Source of the DNA: CAYYIS01 sp964470965
GTDB lineage: Bacteria; JAAXHH01; JABIQT01
NCBI GenBank assembly: GCA_964470965.1
Contig: CAYYIS010000010.1
Coordinates: 51,108 to 115,107 of the forward strand
Length of the DNA: 64,000 bases
Direction of reading: 5' to 3'
The notes beneath the pieces are model-generated. The model did no database searches. It was not told where the DNA came from and saw only the letters and a program-made list of their open reading frames with translations. The position numbers and the translations under genes are program-made. Within the stretch, counting starts at the first letter, position 1. Each line of letters begins with the position of its first letter. Below are positions 20,501-28,963 of this stretch, one piece after another.

Positions 20501-21508
20501 GTCATCGAACCGACCGTCGGATTCGCCGGTCACCTGGACAGCCATCTCTCTGAGTTCCGGCCTCGGAGCGTCCACATCCTGGGGGAGCGTGCGGCCGCCG
20601 CCATTGAATATTCGGATCGTCCGGGGATCCAGGTTTGCGACATTTAATCCTCCGGCTTCCAACGTTTCTCTGTCGAGCCGGTAGAAACCGGCCTCGGACA
20701 GCGTGATTTTGTACCATTCACCTGGGCCGAACGAATTGACACGCCGCGGTGGTGACACAGTCCTGGTGCGTCGCCATGACAGAGCTACCTGCGCATTTAT
20801 GATGGTCGTGTCGAACACGGAGGAGAGACGGTCGTTTCCCGGTCTGGTCGCCGGTAAAATGGTTCCGGAAGGCGAGTTGAATCGAATGTCGATCCGGATA
20901 CGGCCGTAAACCCGGATACGGCTGTCAACGGCGCTGAATGAGACAGGGGCAAGTGCAATCGGCAGCACGTGTAGGCCGCGCAGAACACCGGTTGTACCAA
21001 CTTCGACGGGATTCGATGGCGTAAAACCGGATGTGTAGTAGCCATCCGGATCGAGTTGCACGGACGTCTTATCTAACGAAAGCGGCGGTGCAGGAGCAAG
21101 GCGGTAACCGGATTGTTCCAAGTACGGCGATTCGACTACGGTAACGGATGGAACGGCATCTGATGGCAGACCGATGAGCACCTGACGAAGAGGGATCTGA
21201 GGACGTCCCTGTTGTGTCGTCGTAGTGCAGCCGTCGATGGTCAGCACGTCAAACAACTCTCCGTACAGTGACAACGTATCACGGTGCACCGGTGCCGGTA
21301 CATACTCGAACGTCACCCCCGTAGCGTCGGAACGTACCAGGCGGATATCGTCATTGATCGATGCGTGAAGGGAATCAGGAAAAATGGCCGGTAGAAGCAG
21401 GCACATCGCCAGGATGGGGTACAGCAGAATCCATAAAAAAACCGGACGCCTTCGTTCACGATAAAACATTAGACGGTCCGGTAGCAGCTGCCGTTTCAAC
21501 ATCTTCAT
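17504..21508 (-). CDS. C25 (gingipain) family peptidase, PorU-like
   Basis: A 1,334-residue exported protein. An N-terminal membrane/signal segment (about 23-50) is followed by beta-rich domains and a C25 cysteine peptidase domain (about 625-985) with the catalytic pair His863 (in WIGHGAANLWA) and Cys898 (in FVTATCTAGRFD). The C-terminus (about 1245-1334, starting near MNYPNPFDKATTF) is a FlgD-Ig-like domain ending in a beta strand. Size and order match PorU-type type IX sortases or related C25 proteins. It heads the run of five same-strand genes. Whether it is a sortase or a secreted cargo peptidase cannot be decided here. The presence of a C-terminal sorting-like domain favours cargo, whereas the PorV neighbour favours a sortase. 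Confidence 0.87.
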   Translation of the reverse strand: MKMLKRQLLPDRLMFYRERRRPVFLWILLYPILAMCLLLPAIFPDSLHASINDDIRLVRSDATGVTFEYVPAPVHRDTLSLYGELFDVLTIDGCTTTTQQGRPQIPLRQVLIGLPSDAVPSVTVVESPYLEQSGYRLAPAPPLSLDKTSVQLDPDGYYTSGFTPSNPVEVGTTGVLRGLHVLPIALAPVSFSAVDSRIRVYGRIRIDIRFNSPSGTILPATRPGNDRLSSVFDTTIINAQVALSWRRTRTVSPPRRVNSFGPGEWYKITLSEAGFYRLDRETLEAGGLNVANLDPRTIRIFNGGGRTLPQDVDAPRPELREMAVQVTGESDGRFDDGDHVVFYASALNGWGYDQSNSSFSFFTNPYTDTNVYWLNTGVGAGRRIPTRDGRATGGTTQIDSPARLHEEREIINPLDSGTEWFWQQLDGAFREEATFQVSLADVARNGQMTARFRLQGKTRFAHHVQVFINDQFVGERFWSGESIPVIISGSGSWLREGNNEIRIVVPRNNQSASQPDHVYFDWFEFSYWTSLNASDGDREIEQDPLASGPTVRYQVTGASGDSETFDITDPFYLTRITTETGGAFQDSIGVDGPARYRMVTPEHWKQPVSVARDVPSGLRDAANRADYIIITHADFSEVVELLHAHRESYSGLQVYVTTISDVYDEFSWGLTDPTAIRDFLRYTALNWSSPEPPEFALLVGDGNFDYKNHSRSSKGLWIPPFEQGNRCTDDWFVYFDGNNDPLVENDIFPDMAIGRLPIQSVAQGEAVIGKIIAYDTAPEFGVWRNTIVLTSDDERTPGVTFEEPYHIGSSERLANREIPGSFQVERIYLTEYPLDAAGEKPGARDALIGRINEGALLVNWIGHGAANLWAHERVFNTARDLPSIQNGSRLPIFVTATCTAGRFDLINEEAMAEDFLRVDGKGAVGFIGATRLSFPSPNERLNRILYDGLLNQNLPIGSALLRAKIGTVNRENSEKYVLFGDPAMRLGIPSQPIRFTSDSTDTLKVLHTAVVKGEVLKNGQLDQVFDGTAFVRTFDSAQEVIFVTQAGGQIAYQLMGADVFRGSVGIDMGRFTASFIVPRDITYGGNLGRVSVYATDGRADASGAIDLLPLRGADPAFNDSIGPDIEVLVAGNPFADGDFAATSPMLTINLFDESGINITGEVGHQITVQTDRNSKTRQDVTDLFTYNTGSFQRGSVQYQIPGLSPGDHPVTIRAWDNFNNSSAITLTLTVVEDVDLRITDVMNYPNPFDKATTFTFELTQDAEVTVHVYTVAGTLVRSFSNITGLRGFNQVDWEGTDRDGDFLANGAYLYKITARSHTPDRKAASVFGRLVVVR

Positions 21509-22216
21509 CTATCACGCACCAGGTTACAGATTCTGTGTGACCCTAGGTATATTACCAAAGGGCAAACGATGTAAATTCCAAAATTACAAGTGAATCAAAA
21601 AAACCCTAGCGCTTGATAATAGGCGATGCTCCTGACGATGTTGAAACTTGCGATAAGTTATTATTACGAATCCTAAAACAATATATGATTGTGACGAATA
21701 ATGTCAAGGTCTATTGCGAGGCCTTTCCATTGACGCTATTCACAATATACCACACAGCATTTGCGATTGTCTGTGATGATGGTCACACAGTCCTGTGGCA
21801 CAGGTGTGAGAGACTTGAAGGCCTTTATCGGGATTTCAACCCGGCCAAATTCAAAAAAGCTCATGTCGATGGCAGTCGGTTGCACCGACGCTTACCCATC
21901 AACAGTCCCGGATATTAGGATCTTTCCGGCCTTGGGGAGTTGCGGGGTATCGAAATGGTAAAGATCCCGGAATCGAATCCGCCCATCGAGGTGGTTTTCT
22001 TTGGTGTCCCGTTCCTGTATTTACCGCCGCGGGATCTGCGGTCGTTCCGGAAGCCCCGTTTGGATTTCGACCTCTGGAAACAGGTGTGGTGTGGTTTTGA
22101 GGCGCCCATGTATTCCTGTGTTCTGCAGAGACTCTGCAAGATGAAGCCACCGAATATGGCCGTATATTCGGCCTGGCACCCTGAATCGCCGAAGACGTTC
22201 TGGAAATAGTTCAACG
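21509..22216. other. Intergenic with ambiguous open frames
   Basis: About 708 bases between the secretion island and the Gfo/Idh gene. From 21915 to 22213 both strands are open in more than one frame (plus 21940-22209, 89 codons; minus frames running into the end of the Gfo/Idh gene). None has a clear ribosome site or a recognisable motif. The AT-rich part next to 21508 should contain the promoter of the secretion run. Confidence 0.4.
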
Positions 22217-23332
22217 TTACTTCTTTCCCTTCGTCCACTGCGGCACATTGACCCATCTGCGGGTAGTGGCGGCTTCGACGATGGATTCGGCGACCACCTG
22301 GGCGCGCATGCCGTGGTAGAATGACGGCAGGCACTCGCGGCCTTCGCGTATAGCGGAGACGAATTCCCAGGCCTGATCATACCGGAATGTCTCTACCGGG
22401 TCACCCCTGTTGGGATTCCGAGGTGAGCCGGGGCGTTTCAGGAATTCATCCGGTACGGTGCGGCGTGTATACGGCTGGCCCTGCGGCGCTATCAGAATCG
22501 CATGGGGCGTGTGCAGTTGGTACACAACGGACGCCTCGCTACCGTTGATTTCGCACAGATCGTGCCCACCGTCCGGCCCTCTTCCCTTGGTCAATTTTCC
22601 CATTTCAAACACACCTGTGGCGCCGGATTCGAATTCTGAAATCCAGGCGACCCAGTCTTCCACATCCTGGGGTTCGCAGGCCTTTCCGTCCTTCGTATGG
22701 TCCCGGGATACGATGCGTTTCATGGCACCGCACACGGAATGGATCGGCCCGAGCAGATCTTCAGCGAAATCGATCCTGTGGATACCCATATCTCCGAGTT
22801 CCCCTGTGCCGGCAGCCGTCTTATACTGGCGCCATCCGATCGATGTCTCTCCCCAGTCCTGTAGTCTTTGAAAGCGCGCATGACGGATCTCACCGAGGGC
22901 GCCGGCATCCACGAGCGATTTGATGTACGTCAGACCCGGCACAAAACGGTAGGTAAAAGCGGTCATATGTCTCACACCGGCACTGCGCCCCGCATCGTAC
23001 ATCTCCACGGTTTCCGGCACGGTCATTCCGAGTGGTTTTTCACACAGTACATGACAGCCTGACTCTATGGCCTGCAGCACGAGTTTGCGATGGTAGATGT
23101 TGGGCACGGCAATGGCGACCGCATCCGGATTGACCTCCCGAAAAAACTGTCGGACATCCTTATACGCTGCTTTGATATCCCATTCTGCTTTACGTTTTGC
23201 CAAAAGATCCGCGTCGGGATCGCAGAGGCCGGTGATTTCCACACCCGGTATGCCTGAAAATCCCGGATAATGCACCTGGCCACAGACTCCACCCAGACCT
23301 ACGAAACCCACACGCAAAGTATCATTCGTCAT
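22217..23332 (-). CDS. Gfo/Idh/MocA family oxidoreductase
   Basis: A 371-residue NAD(P)-dependent sugar or cyclitol dehydrogenase. The N-terminal Rossmann fold opens VGFVGLGGVCGQVHYPG, and the signature lysine Lys99 lies in CEKPLG. The C-terminal domain is the usual alpha/beta GFO_IDH_MocA_C type. The ATG at 23332 is preferred over the GTG two codons upstream because GGGAG lies 5 bases before it. It follows the ceramidase-like gene on the same strand after 186 bases. Substrate unknown. Confidence 0.9.
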   Translation of the reverse strand: MTNDTLRVGFVGLGGVCGQVHYPGFSGIPGVEITGLCDPDADLLAKRKAEWDIKAAYKDVRQFFREVNPDAVAIAVPNIYHRKLVLQAIESGCHVLCEKPLGMTVPETVEMYDAGRSAGVRHMTAFTYRFVPGLTYIKSLVDAGALGEIRHARFQRLQDWGETSIGWRQYKTAAGTGELGDMGIHRIDFAEDLLGPIHSVCGAMKRIVSRDHTKDGKACEPQDVEDWVAWISEFESGATGVFEMGKLTKGRGPDGGHDLCEINGSEASVVYQLHTPHAILIAPQGQPYTRRTVPDEFLKRPGSPRNPNRGDPVETFRYDQAWEFVSAIREGRECLPSFYHGMRAQVVAESIVEAATTRRWVNVPQWTKGKK

Positions 23333-23518
23333 GGCCACTCCCTTAAAGGTATTTGGGATGATGGATGAAAGATGAACCCCTCAAGGTTCGCTGAAGTCCG
23401 TGGCGCAAGCAGTCAATTCCCTGTTTAACATGCCAGGTGCTGCCCTTGTGATTATAGAAACAGGCAATGCCCCGTTGGACTATCCCAACTTTCATCCTCC
23501 TGCCCTCATATTCCTACC

Positions 23519-24958
23519 TTACATTTCCCATTGATTTAATTGATCCGACACGGCCGTCATTACCTGTTCCAGTGCGCCCGGCCCCACGACGGCGCACGTC
23601 TCTTGATATAGGCCGGAACCGTATTTGTCATGGGGCAAGAGATAACCCCCGGTTCCATGGTTGCACAAGACGGTTACGAGTATTGGCGTTTTAGGATGTC
23701 GGGCGCGTAGTTCCGTCTGTAGAACGTTATACGGCTCTCCGTTGACGAACACCACAACACCTTCTCCGATTGCCCACATTACCACACGATAAGGTGCTTT
23801 GCCACCGGGGATCACTGGCTCGATGCGCCGGAATGCGCGGCGTGTGCGTTCCACCATAGCACGGCAATCGGCGGCTTCGCGGTCCTGACCCCCTGCAAGG
23901 GCATCCTCTTCTCGTTGTTTCCATTCCTGTAACTGGATTTCGAGTTGGTCCTTTGTGGGTAATTCGAGAAACGGCAGTTCGAGGTCTATCTGCGCCGTCC
24001 GTGTGCGGCCCACAGCTGCACTGCGGATTTCACCCAGCAGTTCGTGCGACCAGACACCCAGCGTCGCACCGGATACCACGGGGCCACCATACAGCATCTC
24101 GGTCCCTGGTGGTGTCAATCCTTCTATGGCGGACAATGCGGCATAACCCAGTTGCCGGCCGTTTTGTTCCGCCACGGCAGTGTCTCCCACGTAGCCGTCT
24201 TTGGGACACAAGTCACCGCAGGCACCAAGGACGAACAGGCAAGGAACCCCCGTGCCATCCTCCACTACTTCACGCATGCCTCCGATGTAATCCGGGCTGA
24301 TCAGCGTGTTGTCCCAGGCCAGTGTCGTGGGATGGCAGGCGTAGTTGACGATATGGGCGAACGGCTGGCCGTCCTCTCTCGTTATTCGGGTGACCATCAC
24401 GGTGTCATCCGCAGAGCGATCGGGATTGCAGCCGCATACGAACTGATTGGTTTCCTCATCCCAGTAGTCCCGGTTACGTGCTACATCGCAGTGACCGGCT
24501 CCGAATGCAACTTCCACCGGCTGTGCCGTCGCCTGCGCTTCCTGAACCGCTTCCGCGATCAATGTCGGCAGTTTTTCGAGATATACGGGGATCAGATGAC
24601 CTCCTTCCTCGTCGATCCGATCCAGATCGTAATTACCCGCGGCGTGGGTGTGAGAGAACGTAATGATTGTTCCATCCCTGTCCACTCCGGTCTCCGTCGC
24701 AACACGGTCGGACAGCCTCTCAAGCTCACTGTCTCGCAGCCATCCCAGGTCCAGGGTGACAAGTAGATTTTCCGAGGCCTGCTCATCCTCCCGCATCACC
24801 AGAACGGTGGCGAATAGAGGCGCATGCAGGCCAGTGGCGGCATCGTGGCTGGCAGCACCCCAGCAGCGGTGGTAGATATTATCAGGCGGTGTTATTTCCG
24901 TTCGCCCCACACCCATATGGCAGCGTCCCAACGGAGTAGGCATCGTTCGCCGGCTCAT
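23519..24958 (-). CDS. Neutral/alkaline ceramidase-like hydrolase
   Basis: A 479-residue protein matching the N-terminal catalytic domain of neutral/alkaline non-lysosomal ceramidases. It opens with GVGRTEITPPDN (about 16-27). Candidate zinc ligands are His103 and His105 (TFSHTHAAGNYD) and His209 (NYACHPTTL). It lacks the C-terminal domain of true ceramidases and has no signal peptide, as in the many short bacterial members of unknown substrate. A strong AGGAGGG site lies 4 bases before the ATG. Fold assignment is good. Ceramide as substrate is not supported. Confidence 0.85.
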   Translation of the reverse strand: MSRRTMPTPLGRCHMGVGRTEITPPDNIYHRCWGAASHDAATGLHAPLFATVLVMREDEQASENLLVTLDLGWLRDSELERLSDRVATETGVDRDGTIITFSHTHAAGNYDLDRIDEEGGHLIPVYLEKLPTLIAEAVQEAQATAQPVEVAFGAGHCDVARNRDYWDEETNQFVCGCNPDRSADDTVMVTRITREDGQPFAHIVNYACHPTTLAWDNTLISPDYIGGMREVVEDGTGVPCLFVLGACGDLCPKDGYVGDTAVAEQNGRQLGYAALSAIEGLTPPGTEMLYGGPVVSGATLGVWSHELLGEIRSAAVGRTRTAQIDLELPFLELPTKDQLEIQLQEWKQREEDALAGGQDREAADCRAMVERTRRAFRRIEPVIPGGKAPYRVVMWAIGEGVVVFVNGEPYNVLQTELRARHPKTPILVTVLCNHGTGGYLLPHDKYGSGLYQETCAVVGPGALEQVMTAVSDQLNQWEM

Positions 24959-25731
24959 ATTTCCCTCCTGTTATTCCGAATGAATTCAAGCATACTAGAT
25001 TCGGGTAGGCATTTTGTCAAGGAACCGTTTCTATGGACTCTACCGCGTTATTTTAATCTATTGAATGATTATCCGATGGATTTTGATAAGATGATGCCTT
25101 CAACAAATACCCATTACATTCGACCTGTTTGAGAAGCACGGCACAGGTAGTAAGGAGTCGGCCACGTGCCTTGTAGATCTTTATTTGAATTCCAGTATGT
25201 TGCCCGTAGGTTGATGGTCATATGAAGACCGGCGGTACACCTTAACAATACAAGGTGCCGTATCCGCCAAGTCTTCAGTTTCTGATTCAGGGCCTGACCG
25301 CTGCCGCCGCCGCGGCGTCTATGTCCACTGTGCGTTGGTATGGCGTCCGGGGACAGTAATTGGTTGAAGCGCTCTGCCATATTCGAATTATGGCGGGACG
25401 GATGCGCCATCACAAGCGGTGACCTATGCAACCCTCGGAGACTACCTTCCCATAATTGCCTTTCCAGCGCCAAACAGAGGAAAACCCATGGATCAGTCCG
25501 TCCTGTCAGGATCTTCGGAATCAGTGGCATTTATTGGGGTTGAAAGTGATGAATTCCTATTTGCACGCAATGCGACTGAGTCGCTGAAGATAAGCACCTA
25601 ACGTCTGAAACTTCGGCGCCGACCGGATTGAGTCCATCAGCACCTCTACGGTAGCTGCAGGCACGGTGAAGAGCGGAGTCCTCACCTCTATTAGAATATA
25701 ATCGGCCGCAACCGCCTATCTTTAATACCTG
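24959..25731. other. Intergenic with a gene remnant and an imperfect hairpin
   Basis: About 770 bases between leuD and the ceramidase-like gene. It holds the class V aminotransferase remnant on the plus strand (listed separately) and an imperfect GC-rich inverted repeat near 25231-25261. The long minus-strand frame at 25114-25530 does not look like a real protein. No other gene is recognised. Confidence 0.45.
25494..25601 (+). pseudogene. Remnant of a class V aminotransferase (cysteine desulfurase-like)
   Basis: A short plus-strand stretch reads SVAFIGVESDEFLFARNATE, then SLKIST and a stop. This matches the conserved segment of class V aminotransferases, where a helix (V-x-x-F-I-G) leads to the F-x-R-N-A-T-E-S-L motif before the PLP-binding core. 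The intact aminotransferase at 33068-34186 has the equivalent region at residues 58-86. Nothing recognisable as the rest of the fold, including the PLP lysine region, is found after the stop, and the sequence upstream in the same frame does not fit the family start. I read it as a fossil, not a gene. Confidence 0.5.
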
Positions 25732-26319
25732 TTATGCATTTGCCTCAAACGCTGCGATATCCTCCTCGTACTGCAGCGTCCATCCTATCTCATCCAGACC
25801 TTTTTGGATGAATTCTTTCCTGAATGGATCTACTTCAAACGGATGGGGCGTATCATCTGATTCCGTTACCGTCTGGGCCTCTATGTCGATCGTCAAGGCA
25901 CACGTATCCTGTGCCGTGGCTTCCGCCAGGATACGTGTGACGACGGCTTCCGGCAGGATGATAGGAAGGAGGCCGTTTTTAAAGCAGTTGTTGTAGAAGA
26001 TATCCGCGAAGGAAGGTGCTATGATCACCTTGAATCCGTAGTCCTGGAGCGCCCAGGGAGCGTGTTCCCGGGAACTGCCACATCCGAAGTTGTCACCGGC
26101 GACCAGAATGGTAACGTCCTGATACTTGTCTTGGTTGAGTATAAAACCCGGATTTGTCGATCCGTCCGGCAAGAAGCGCCAGTCGTTGAACAGAAACTGG
26201 CCGAAGCCAGACCGCTCGATCCGTTTCAAGAATTGCTTGGGAATGATCTGGTCCGTGTCCACATTGATCCTATCCAACGGGACCACCCGGCCGGTGTGAG
26301 TTGTGAATGGGGTCGGCAT
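25732..26319 (-). CDS. leuD: 3-Isopropylmalate dehydratase small subunit
   Basis: A 195-residue protein of normal LeuD length that forms the swivel domain of isopropylmalate isomerase, the second step of leucine synthesis. Conserved blocks are DRINVDTDQIIPKQFL near the start and NFGCGSSREHAPWAL (about 75-90). AAGGAG precedes the ATG. It starts 27 bases after leuC and pairs with it. Confidence 0.97.
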   Translation of the reverse strand: MPTPFTTHTGRVVPLDRINVDTDQIIPKQFLKRIERSGFGQFLFNDWRFLPDGSTNPGFILNQDKYQDVTILVAGDNFGCGSSREHAPWALQDYGFKVIIAPSFADIFYNNCFKNGLLPIILPEAVVTRILAEATAQDTCALTIDIEAQTVTESDDTPHPFEVDPFRKEFIQKGLDEIGWTLQYEEDIAAFEANA

Positions 26320-26346
26320 TGTAACTCCTTAACTGTTATTATGTTA

Positions 26347-27765
26347 CTACCATTCTCTGACATCTACGAAGTGTCCTGCGACTGCGGCGGCAGCGGCCAT
26401 CGCCGGACTGACCAGATGGGTGCGACTGCCCTTACCCTGACGCCCCTCGAAATTACGATTGGATGTGCTGGCGCACCGTTGCCCCGGTTGCAGGATGTCC
26501 TGGTTCATTCCAAGACACATGCTGCAGCCTGATTCACGCCACTCGAACCCGGCATCCTTAAAAATACGATCCAGACCTTCCGCTTCCGCCTGTGATTTGA
26601 CAGTTCGTGAACCGGGTACCACCAGAGCCGCGACGGCGGAAGCAACCTTGCGGCCTTTTATCATGTCCGCCGCGGCACGCAGGTCACTCAAACGAGAGTT
26701 GGTGCAACTGCCGATGAACACCCGGTCGACCGGGATCTCTGTGATCCTGGTACCTGGTTTCAGGCCCATGTAATCCAGAGCGTGTTGTGTGGCTTTACGG
26801 TCGTTTTTGTCCGCCAGGGATTCCGGGTCGGGTACGGCGCCGGTAATGTCCGTCACCATTCCGGGGTTGGTGCCCCACGTGACTTGCGGGACGATTTGTG
26901 TCGCGTCGAGTATGAGCTGACGGTCGTACTGTGCGCTGTCGTCAGTTGCCAGAGTGCGCCACCGCGCTACGGCCCGGTCAAATGCTTCGCCGTCGGGAGC
27001 AAACGGCCTGCCTGCGAGGTATTCGAAGGTCGTGTCATCCGGCGCGATCATTCCGGCGCGTGCGCCCATTTCGATTGACATGTTGCACACCGTCATACGC
27101 TCGTCCATCGAAAGCGCCCGGATTGTACTGCCGGTGAATTCAACCACGGCACCCGTGCCACCTGCCGTGCCGGTATGGCCGATGACGTTCAGTATGATGT
27201 CTTTGGCTGTCACACCCGGCGCCAGGCTACCCTCTATGCGAATCTCGAACGTTTGTGATCGCTGCTGCAGCAGGCATTGAGTAGCCAGTACATGTTCCAC
27301 CTCGCTGGTACCGATCCCGAACGACAGAGCGCCGAATGCACCGTGGGTAGACGTATGGCTGTCCCCACAGACGATAGTTTTGCCTGGCTGTGTAATGCCC
27401 AGCTCGGGTCCGATAACATGGACGATACCCTGATTTGGACTCTCCAGATCGTACAGATCGATTCCGAAATCCGCACAGTTTTTCACCAGTGCCTCTACTT
27501 GAATTCTGGCATCGTCATCGGCCAGAGGCAGGGCCCACTGTTCGATAGGGACATCCCAGTTGGTGGTTGGGATGCTGTGATCCATCGTTGCGAATGTCAG
27601 ATCGGTGCGTCGGACGGATCGACCGTTCGTGCGCAGGCCCTCGAACGCTTGCGGTGAAGTGACTTCATGTATCAGATGTGCATCGATATAGATGACCGCC
27701 AAACCGTCCGGATGCTCCCTAACGAGATGACGCTCCCATATGTTGTCGTACATGGTTTTAGACAT
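26347..27765 (-). CDS. leuC: 3-Isopropylmalate dehydratase large subunit
   Basis: A 472-residue LeuC with the aconitase fold. The 4Fe-4S cluster cysteines appear in FIGSCTNSRLSDL and in CSMCLGMN further on. ICGDSHTSTHGAFG-type residues form the active-site loop. The substrate is 2-isopropylmalate. AGGAGG lies upstream of the ATG. leuC and leuD form a two-gene unit, and leuA, leuB and ilv genes are not in the window. Confidence 0.97.
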   Translation of the reverse strand: MSKTMYDNIWERHLVREHPDGLAVIYIDAHLIHEVTSPQAFEGLRTNGRSVRRTDLTFATMDHSIPTTNWDVPIEQWALPLADDDARIQVEALVKNCADFGIDLYDLESPNQGIVHVIGPELGITQPGKTIVCGDSHTSTHGAFGALSFGIGTSEVEHVLATQCLLQQRSQTFEIRIEGSLAPGVTAKDIILNVIGHTGTAGGTGAVVEFTGSTIRALSMDERMTVCNMSIEMGARAGMIAPDDTTFEYLAGRPFAPDGEAFDRAVARWRTLATDDSAQYDRQLILDATQIVPQVTWGTNPGMVTDITGAVPDPESLADKNDRKATQHALDYMGLKPGTRITEIPVDRVFIGSCTNSRLSDLRAAADMIKGRKVASAVAALVVPGSRTVKSQAEAEGLDRIFKDAGFEWRESGCSMCLGMNQDILQPGQRCASTSNRNFEGRQGKGSRTHLVSPAMAAAAAVAGHFVDVREW

Positions 27766-27960
27766 TGGCCCATGACCTCCTGTTTCTCCTATTGAGGTGC
27801 TGCGGATCGCTTATTGAGAGCCCGATTTTATTATACGAAAACCGGTGTTTTTCAAGTTGCTGACATAAAATTTTCATTACTATACCACGGCGCCCCCAGT
27901 TGGTATGATAGAACTTCTGCCGGAATGGTGTGTCCGCTGTTTCGACTTCCAGGACCCGGA

Positions 27961-27985
27961 CGCTCTGATAGGTCTAATCAGAGCG
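27961..27985. repeat. Perfect 9 bp inverted repeat at the PhyH break point
   Basis: CGCTCTGAT (27961-27969) and ATCAGAGCG (27977-27985) are perfect inverted copies around a 7-base loop. The stop codon that truncates the PhyH remnant lies inside this element. There is no T-run, so it is not a typical terminator. Confidence 0.6.
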
Positions 27986-28123
27986 AGAATAGAACGTATC
28001 CCGACGGTTTGAGAATTCCCGGTCGAGAGCCGCGTTGAGTGTATGAAGCTCGTCGGAAGACAACGCGTTTTCAATCGACAGGTAGCCTTTGGTTTCGAAC
28101 GTAAGGCGGTAGGAATCTGTCAT
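27974..28123 (-). pseudogene. 5' remnant of a phytanoyl-CoA dioxygenase family (PhyH) gene
   Basis: From an ATG at 28123 with AAGG upstream, 49 codons read like the N-terminus of a PhyH protein (LTFETKGYLSIENALSSDEL, then HTLNAALDREF). The frame then stops at TAG inside the 9 bp hairpin. PhyH enzymes are usually 250-300 residues and need an HxD and a distal histidine, all of which are missing. Downstream frames contain fragments that might be decayed remains, but none is convincing. Confidence 0.6.
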
Positions 28124-28963
28124 GGTGACCTTGGTTTTGATTATTTCAGAATACAACGGCATCAGAGTAATGGGGCGTCCCACTTCAGACTGTAAAGGTA
28201 CAGCTTCAAAGCTCATTTGCGCAAGCGAAAAGTAGGTAACACACCCTCTATTCACGAGCTTTAGGGAGATGTCAATTTTCTTGACAATTGTTGTATGGCA
28301 CGTCATATTGTCAACCGTCTCAATTCCTTACTTCGATTACTTAAATGTTTGCTTGTAGTGAGGCTGTGTTTATTAAGGTGGTCAATGTGTTATGAGAGTC
28401 GAGGTGTTCAAGTGAGTGACGTTGAGGCACGGAGCCATTCCAGCGTACACGGTGGAAGACGGCACAAAGGCGCCAGGTGGTCGTTGACCCTTTGAAACAC
28501 AACAGGCGGGACGTGGTAAACCCGGTAGAAGGACTCCCCGGCTTTCGAAGGCGATGGTGCTTCAGACCTGCCCGTTGTTCGTAGGCAGTGGGTATCGGTT
28601 GCACCCCCATCCAGGAACTCGCTGCTGGCATCTGAAGATCATTCCTTCAGCTTTGGATTTTTCGTAAACCTGCCCCTTGGAATTCTGGTGGCGGGTTTCT
28701 GTCCGGAACCATTCGTTACGATGCTGAAGTCGCTGGCCAACTGCACATCGTGGAATTTTGTCGGCATTCAGAGGGATTGTATACAGATTGGGTAATGCTG
28801 TCTCTTTAAGTGTTTTTCGACTTAGTCAGATTCCCCGAAATGTTCATCGCGGCGCAGTTGACCACCGTGGACAGCCTGTTTGTCATAGTTCGTTATGAAT
28901 GTTACCCGGGATCACCTTCGTAACCTGGGGCATAGGATTAAGCGAAATTAAAGTATCGGTAAA

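Larger units (their letters stand above)
27766..28963. other. Long intergenic region with decayed coding sequence
   Basis: About 1.2 kb between leuC and the DUF512 gene. It contains the PhyH 5' remnant and a perfect hairpin (both listed separately). Around 28400-28790 on the minus strand, two neighbouring frames read as plausible protein (one starting MPTKFHDVQLASDF, the next containing AGESFYRVYHVPPVV), as if one coding sequence had been broken by a frameshift. I do not recognise the family. Confidence 0.4.

Noticed and set aside
21940..22209. Plus-strand frame of 89 codons beside the Gfo/Idh gene
   Set aside because: Several frames on both strands are open here, with no ribosome site or known motif, so it cannot be told from chance.
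25114..25530. Long minus-strand frame of about 138 codons
   Set aside because: It lacks a ribosome site and any domain, it crosses the plus-strand aminotransferase remnant and an imperfect hairpin, and its composition is unlike a protein.
28279..28307. Sigma70-like promoter (TTGACA, 17 bases, CATATT) on the plus strand
   Set aside because: The nearest downstream gene begins about 650 bases away, and the TTGACA lies inside a small inverted repeat, so the match is probably accidental.
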